Source: Nemertoderma westbladi
Taxonomy: Eukaryota > Xenacoelomorpha > Nemertodermatida > Nemertodermatidae
Length of the DNA stretch: 22,844 bases
Assembly (NCBI GenBank): GCA_032718475.1
Contig: JAUCBJ010007254.1
Span: 1 to 22,844, forward strand
Direction of reading: 5' to 3'
In this document: one piece after another, positions 18,752 through 22,844 of the stretch
Numbering within the stretch: the stretch's first letter is position 1
How the letters are laid out: every line of letters starts with the position of its first letter
Made by a program: the position numbers and the translations under genes
The notes under the pieces: model-generated
The model's input: only the letters and a program-made list of their open reading frames with translations
The model's database searches: none
What the model was told of the DNA's origin: nothing

Positions 18752-18923
18752 ACATTAAGGAAACATGGACAAAACTATATGATTTTGCGAACACCCATAG
18801 AAAGAGACTCCATGAGAAACAGCCATCAGGAAAGGGACGACGGCCAACAAGGAAATCCCCGACATGGTGTTATGTAGGGGAAATGAATTTCATGTTCTAT
18901 GTCTATGGAAAAGCACGTCCTTG
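18752..18923 (+). pseudogene. candidate exon encoding part of a MADF-like DNA-binding domain
   Basis: TGTTTTTTCAG, a good splice acceptor, ends at 18751, and TTG|GTAAGG, a good donor, follows 18923. The 172-bp interval between them is open and reads IKETWTKLYDFANTHRKRL, then QPSGKGRRPTRKS, then WCYVGEMNFM. The pattern W..L.......+.....kpSG.g.....W.y...M.F is the second half of the MADF (Myb/SANT-like) domain, which binds DNA. Harbinger transposons normally encode such a protein beside the transposase, and the decayed transposase lies about 760 bp away on the other strand. Alternatively it could be an exon of a host MADF gene. Whether it is alive cannot be told from one exon. Confidence 0.5.
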
Positions 18924-19629
18924 GTAAGGCCCAGTGAATTGATTCAAGCAAAATGGGATCTATAAACCTTAATTGTGACATCTCAAAATAATAAAGCCAT
19001 ACAATAAAATAAAACAAATAAGTGAATATGTATTAGGGAAAACATGTGTTGCAGGATGAAGTAACAATTATTGCAGTATCCTGTGTGACACCCTGCTTTT
19101 TTATACTTGAAGGTAGAACTGGCTGAAGGTTGAAGTATTGTGTCTGCCACCGACCTTAATGCCTGCCCTCCTAATGGGAATCCTCTAAACAATTATGAAC
19201 AAAATTGTTACCAAAATTTATCTGTTCCATTATAATACAAAAATACCGAATATCTCTGAAGACTGTGCTTGAGTTAAAGCTTATACTCTAATAAATGAAT
19301 TTGTCTACATTGAAATTGGCCACCCTTCGATTTCCATAGTGATAAAGCATAGACTTCGCACAGTATCTGACCTAACCTTTAGATTCACAGAACGACGATG
19401 ACGAAGATCTGCTATCATCATTATTACTGAGTAACGAGAGAAGTATCGCAAAGTCTTCCTTATGCTTGTATATATGGGACTGCAGCAATATTTAAAATGA
19501 CAAACACATTGAGAATGAATAGCTGAATAGGATGAAGTCAAACATCAGGCATGATGAGAGCCGATATGAGGAAATCAAAATATATCACCTATCTCTGTGT
19601 AAATCCTAATGTGCCCATGCCTTTACCTT
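18924..19629. other. unassigned region
   Basis: No confident coding similarity. The right end of the region borders LINE 2, whose recognisable coding similarity stops at about 19630, so part of it may be decayed LINE 2 tail. Confidence 0.45.
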
Positions 19630-19960
19630 ACGTATTCGAAGGTCCTCACCTGACTTCCGGATCCATGATCCCAGGTAACAGAAGTCGTCCACATGCTCAA
19701 GCATACCATCCTTTGAGCTTATGCTCATCCGATCAGAGACTTGCTGAGGACTTTCAAAGTTAATTGTCAAAATTTTCGTCTTTCTGGAGTTAATAAAAAG
19801 ACCAACACTAGAAGCAGCATGTTCTAATGAGCTGAATAAGCTGTTGGGCTCCCTCTAGTGATTCTGAGAGTACTCCTAAGTCATCAGCAAGGTCTAGATC
19901 AGTTAGGTACTTGGCAGGATTTCCTGGACTTCTGAAGCCAGTAGGTGGAGTTATCATCAC
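19630..19960 (-). pseudogene. LINE 2 reverse transcriptase, motif C and connection
   Basis: Left of the hAT insertion the minus strand reads TPPTGFRSPGNPAKYLTDLD and then LADDLGVLSESLEGAQ. The catalytic Asp pair of motif C (LADD) is at 19880-19891. After a one-base shift near 19850 it continues AASSVGLFINSRKTKILTIN, DDFCYLGSWIRKSGEDLRIR and KVKAWA. These are the expected landmarks after motif C. Similarity then stops. Confidence 0.82.
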
Positions 19961-20741
19961 TAGGGTTCGACTGGAGCAATTTTTTTTGCCGGAGCCGGGT
20001 ACTGGACCGGAGCAACCTAAAAGTGCCGGAGCCGGGGCCGGAGCCAGACCGGAGCAACATTGTTTGTTATTTAGCCTTGAGTTTGCCGTGATTAATTTTG
20101 CAGATAGCTCGGGGGGGGGGGGGGGGGCTCTTTACTGCTTTACATAATCAATTAACGGATATCTATCTGTCTATCTAGTACGGTAGTAATAGCATAGATC
20201 TACAGACTGACAGACCTATACCTGTATAGGCCTACTGATATAATATAATCTATATTATATATACTGTCATTCGGGTACTGCCTGACAGCTGGACAGCCTG
20301 GCCGATGTACTAGCTAACTGGCAGACTGGATTGGAATGGAACTAATTCTGTTACTGCAGTACTGGTAGCAATTAAAGTTAGGATTTGTAGTCTTGTGTAA
20401 GTGGAAGACTGTCAGACTCATAGGCCTACAGCTGTACAGCGAAAGACAATCAGACAACAGGACAATGCAACAGCAATAGTCAGATAGGCCTACAGTGTAT
20501 AGCCTACAGCCATACCGTAATACAGTCAGCAGTACAGTCTGCCAGTAGACGTTGATCAGTTCGCAGACGGACGTCTGGTGTCTGGCTGTATGTTTGCCTT
20601 GCCTATCCATGTAGCTATCGTGCAGAACAAATACTTTTTGCCTGAGCTCCTGCACCTAATTTGACCGGAGCCGGACATGCCAAGTCCGGCCGGAGCCAGA
20701 GCCGGAGCCAGAACCAGAGCCGGAGCTCCGGTCGAACCCTA
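19961..20741. mobile_element. non-autonomous hAT-type element (781 bp) inserted in LINE 2
   Basis: The ends form a 17-bp terminal inverted repeat, TAGGGTTCGACYGGAGC, with one mismatch (19961-19977 and 20725-20741). ATCATCAC is repeated directly outside both ends (19953-19960 and 20742-20749) as an 8-bp target-site duplication. An 8-bp duplication plus a TAGGG-type end fits the hAT superfamily. Both subterminal regions are rich in GGAGCC/CCGGAGC repeats. Inside are a poly(G) run, three TAGGCCTA palindromes and ATCT/GATA-type simple repeats, but no transposase, so it would depend on an autonomous relative. Removing the element plus one duplication restores the LINE 2 reading frame exactly, which confirms both boundaries. 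Confidence 0.92.
20111..20127 (+). repeat. poly(G) run, 17 bp
   Basis: G17 inside the hAT-type element. Confidence 0.95.
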
Positions 20742-21341
20742 ATCATCACCCCATCATTATTATGATGATCTAAGGACATGCATAGAACATAGTCAACAAC
20801 AATTATGAACAAGAATGGTGCAAGTGTGTCTCCCTGGAGGATGCCCCATAACACTTCAAATGGTTCTGTGTCACCGTCAACAGTAGACACAAATGTTGTC
20901 GAACCATTGTATACTGATCTGATTGCTGCAATAATTTCATCAGGAATCCCATATAATGAAAGTATGCTGAACATACGTGAGCGAGAGACTGAATCAGAAC
21001 ATACGTGAGCGAGAGACTGAATCAAAGGCCTTGAAGAAGTCAACAAAGATAACAGCCAGATGCCTGTCTTTCTTTTTTGATAACTCTTCAATTATCCTTC
21101 TAAGTGCCAAAATGGGCTCCATGGTCCCACGACCTTTACGGAACCCATTCTGATTTCCACGGAGCAGTCTCTCAATGGGATCCCTGATGCAATTTAATAG
21201 AATTCTATTGTATAGCTTTGCAGCAATCGAGATCAATGAGATTCCCCGAAAAGAACCATAGAGTGTTAGGTTGCCCTTCTTGGGAACTGGCACCAACTTA
21301 TTTGTTTTCATTTCTTGTGGGACTCTTGTTGTACGGTACAT
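20742..21341 (-). pseudogene. LINE 2 reverse transcriptase, fingers to motif B
   Basis: The minus-strand landmarks in order are VPQEMKTNKLVPVPKKGN, FRGISLISIAAKLYNR, NQNGFRKGRGT, ILALRRIIEEL, VIFVDFFKAFDSVSR (motif A), then after a frameshift SILSLYGIPDEIIAAIRSVY, WGILQGDTLAPFLFIIVVDY (motif B) and DGVMI, where the hAT-type element cuts the frame. The frameshift between motifs A and B comes from a perfect 28-bp tandem duplication (20969-21024). Confidence 0.88.
20969..21024. repeat. 28-bp perfect tandem duplication in LINE 2 RT
   Basis: 20969-20996 and 20997-21024 are identical. Because 28 is not a multiple of three, the duplication shifts the RT frame and makes DSVSRSRMF appear in both flanking frames. 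Confidence 0.97.
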
Positions 21342-21720
21342 GTCTGTCTACTATGATGGGATAGATGAGCTTTAAACACTCAGGTATTTTAAAGACCTCT
21401 GGGGGAACACCATCTACTCCACTGGCACGATTGGTCTTAATGCTCTTTGCAGCAGCCTTCACTTCTGCAAAGGAGATATCACCAATGGGAATATCTGGGA
21501 GTACAGACTCAGACACTTTTACTTCTATAAAGTTATCAGGCAATACCCTGTCATTAGTGAGGAGCTTTTCAAAGTGGGACTTCCAACCATTGAGGTGATC
21601 GGCTGGTGATTCAGCCTTAACCTCGGTGGTTGGTTGGCTTTTTCGACCAGCAAGCAAGTTGATCGATCTCCATGCCTGGGATGATTGCCTGCTGTCATCA
21701 GCATCATTGATGGCATCAAC
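21298..21720 (-). pseudogene. LINE 2 linker and start of RT
   Basis: The minus strand reads LLAGRKSQPTTEVK, HLNGWKSHFEKLLT, then IPIGDISFAEVKAAAKSIKT and ASGVDGVPPEVFK, the RT-entry motif (K..K..G.D.IP.E). A frameshift near 21340-21357 separates it from the next segment, which begins at RVPQEMKTNK. The corresponding LINE 1 segment has lost the GVDG residues that are intact here. Confidence 0.82.
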
Positions 21721-22395
21721 CTATTGGTTTATTAGCTCCTGTAAATTAACGGAGTACTGCCTGTTCAGGGACTTAGATGCAGCCTTAACTGCATTCTTGG
21801 CCGCTGTAGTCTGTTTGAGTCGGAACTCTTTCTGCGCCTTGTAAAGGTCATTTCGGCACTTCTGAATTTTGTTGTCAGTCCAGGGGGCCCGTTTCCTGTT
21901 TCGAGGGTATACAGGAACTGTTTCTGCAGCTGCTAACTATACTGCCTCTGTGAAGGCAGTATAGCCCTCACAGTGATCTGCCGCCTCAGAGGCAAGAACC
22001 TCATACCTGTTGCTCAGCTGTAGTGTGAAGCTGGATTTCACACTTGGCTGTTGCAACAGAGAGAACCAGTCATGCCGCGGCAAGGCAGATTTCGTTGTTC
22101 TGCTAGCGCGCAGACTAAGTCTTACCTTGGCCACAATAAGGCGGTGATCACTGGAGAAGGGTCGTAGTGTAAATGCATTACAGTCTTGTATAGAGCTCCT
22201 GTATTTCCTACGAAACAGGATATGGTCTATCTGGGACTTGTGACCACTGGGTCCACTATGAGTCCATAGCTTTCCAGTTCACTTCTTGAACTTGGTTCCA
22301 GCTGAAAATAATCCATTTCCAGAGATAAAATCCTGAAGATGGACGGAATTTCGGTTAACACTATTGCTATAGACCCAGGGTGATATAGGTGATTG
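21721..22395 (-). pseudogene. LINE 2 endonuclease C-terminus and linker
   Basis: Reading the minus strand from about 22395: DFISGNGLFSAGTKFKK, a stop, then LWTHSGPSGHKSQIDHILFR (SQIDHI at 22219-22236), PFSSDHRLIVAKVRLSLRAS (SDHR at 22141-22152) and HDWFSLLQ. IDHI and SDHR are the conserved late motifs of AP-type LINE endonucleases, which nick target DNA to prime reverse transcription. A lysine-rich linker with TDNKIQKCRNDLYKAQKEFR follows (stops near 21937 and 21725). The N-terminal half of the endonuclease is not recognisable, so it is missing or decayed. Confidence 0.8.
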
Positions 22396-22844
22396 ACAAT
22401 ATGTTGTAATTGTCTTACTATCGACTAGTCGTAGGTGCAGTTGCAGTGACAGTAACTTGTAGAACGTAGACCCTTTTACTAGGGCAAATCTGGTGCTGTA
22501 ACTAGGACCCCCTTCGTTCTGGGATAAGGACGCCCTTGGTCCTGGATTAAGGACCCATATACTTGGCTGCAGGGGTATATGGCCTGGCCAGGCAGATGGT
22601 GATCTACCAATGGCTGGTCAGGAGTAGAGTGTTCTCATGTCCACTCTGAGTGCACTTCACTGCGACCTGCACCTGACAGCAGGGGTACAGGGCATGACCC
22701 AGCAGATTAGCTGCACAGCCAATGGTGGGTCATGTGCGCGAGAGTAGATATGGGTGATGGGCCTCATATCGGAATCCACTGTGACACCCACCCTGTGGGA
22801 TGGCAAACCAGGGTGTGGTGTTTGCCCCAAGAGCTGACTCGGCA
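22396..22844 (-). other. probable 5' region of LINE 2 with a degenerate 110-bp duplication
   Basis: GC-richer noncoding sequence continuous with the LINE 2 endonuclease. GCAGGGGTA starts two diverged units at 22569 and 22679, 110 bp apart. Both share downstream landmarks: a CCAGGCAG/CCAGCAG step, CCAATGG, GGTCA and a GAGTAGA. Tandem repeats are common in LINE 5' UTRs, but assignment to LINE 2 is inferred from adjacency only. The window ends here. Confidence 0.4.

Larger units (their letters stand above)
19630..22395 (-). mobile_element. LINE 2: APE-type (RTE-like) non-LTR retrotransposon, interrupted
   Basis: On the minus strand the element reads, from the right: endonuclease C-terminus, linker, complete set of RT motifs A to C, and the post-motif C KTK/YLGSW region. 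It is of the same general type as LINE 1 but more complete in the RT. It carries a 781-bp hAT-type insertion (19961-20741), a 28-bp tandem duplication and at least two further frameshifts. The C-terminal tail (YGSETWTL, SRGRPA) is not recognisable on the left, so the 3' end is lost or decayed. The 5' end may extend into the sequence at 22396-22844. Confidence 0.85.

Noticed and set aside
20314-20655. Minus-strand 113-codon frame inside the hAT-type element as a transposase remnant
   Set aside because: No hAT transposase landmark (dimerisation motif or DDE residues) is present; it is composed of simple-repeat-like sequence.

Overview
The window looks like intergenic or intronic DNA from an animal nuclear genome, most likely a marine invertebrate. 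I see no bacterial operons, no ribosome-binding sites and no long intact gene. What can be recognised is a set of decayed eukaryotic transposable elements: two APE-type (RTE-like) LINEs, a third LINE of another family, a BEL/Pao LTR retroelement (a superfamily known from metazoans), a PIF/Harbinger DNA transposon and a short non-autonomous hAT-type element. AT-rich spacers full of mini- and microsatellites lie between them. The species cannot be named from sequence alone. The palindrome TAGGCCTA and the 7-mer TACTGTA/TACAGTA are clearly over-represented.

Layout. 1-345 is an LTR-like promoter block with a heat-shock-element-like array, a TATA box and a 21-bp triplicated repeat, followed by a weak gag-like reading frame. 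700-2490 is unassigned. 2497-4345 (+) is a 5'-truncated, frameshifted and internally deleted LINE ending in a GACATT-type repeat tail. 4424-8664 (+) is a broken BEL/Pao element: gag, zinc knuckles, a retropepsin with a damaged active site and the start of pol. A fragment of the third LINE (7028-7725) interrupts it. The BEL/Pao linker carries three 78-bp repeats whose palindromic core encodes the same heptapeptide, GRLASLP, on both strands.

8665-11330 is unassigned and has two poly(G) runs. 11454-11700 is a 61/62-bp tandem repeat. 11741-12765 is a roughly 15-copy, 68-bp minisatellite with hints of a four-copy higher-order period. Stray units of it lie at 13777 (direct) and 14827 (inverted), and a 23-bp AT satellite at 14522-14744 sits between the strays. 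14990-17370 is unassigned apart from short repeats and palindromes.

17419-17990 (-) is a decayed Harbinger transposase. About 760 bp away, on the other strand, is a plausible MADF-like exon (18752-18923). Together they resemble the usual two-gene layout of Harbinger elements. 19630-22395 (-) is the second LINE (endonuclease C-terminus plus reverse transcriptase). It is split precisely by a 781-bp hAT-type element with 17-bp terminal inverted repeats and an 8-bp target duplication, and it also carries a 28-bp tandem duplication that breaks the frame. 22396-22844 is probably its 5' region, with a degenerate 110-bp duplication.

No operating system of genes is present. The interest lies in the nesting order of the elements, the two-strand palindromic peptide repeat, the heat-shock-like LTR promoter, and a minisatellite that may derive from transposon ends.
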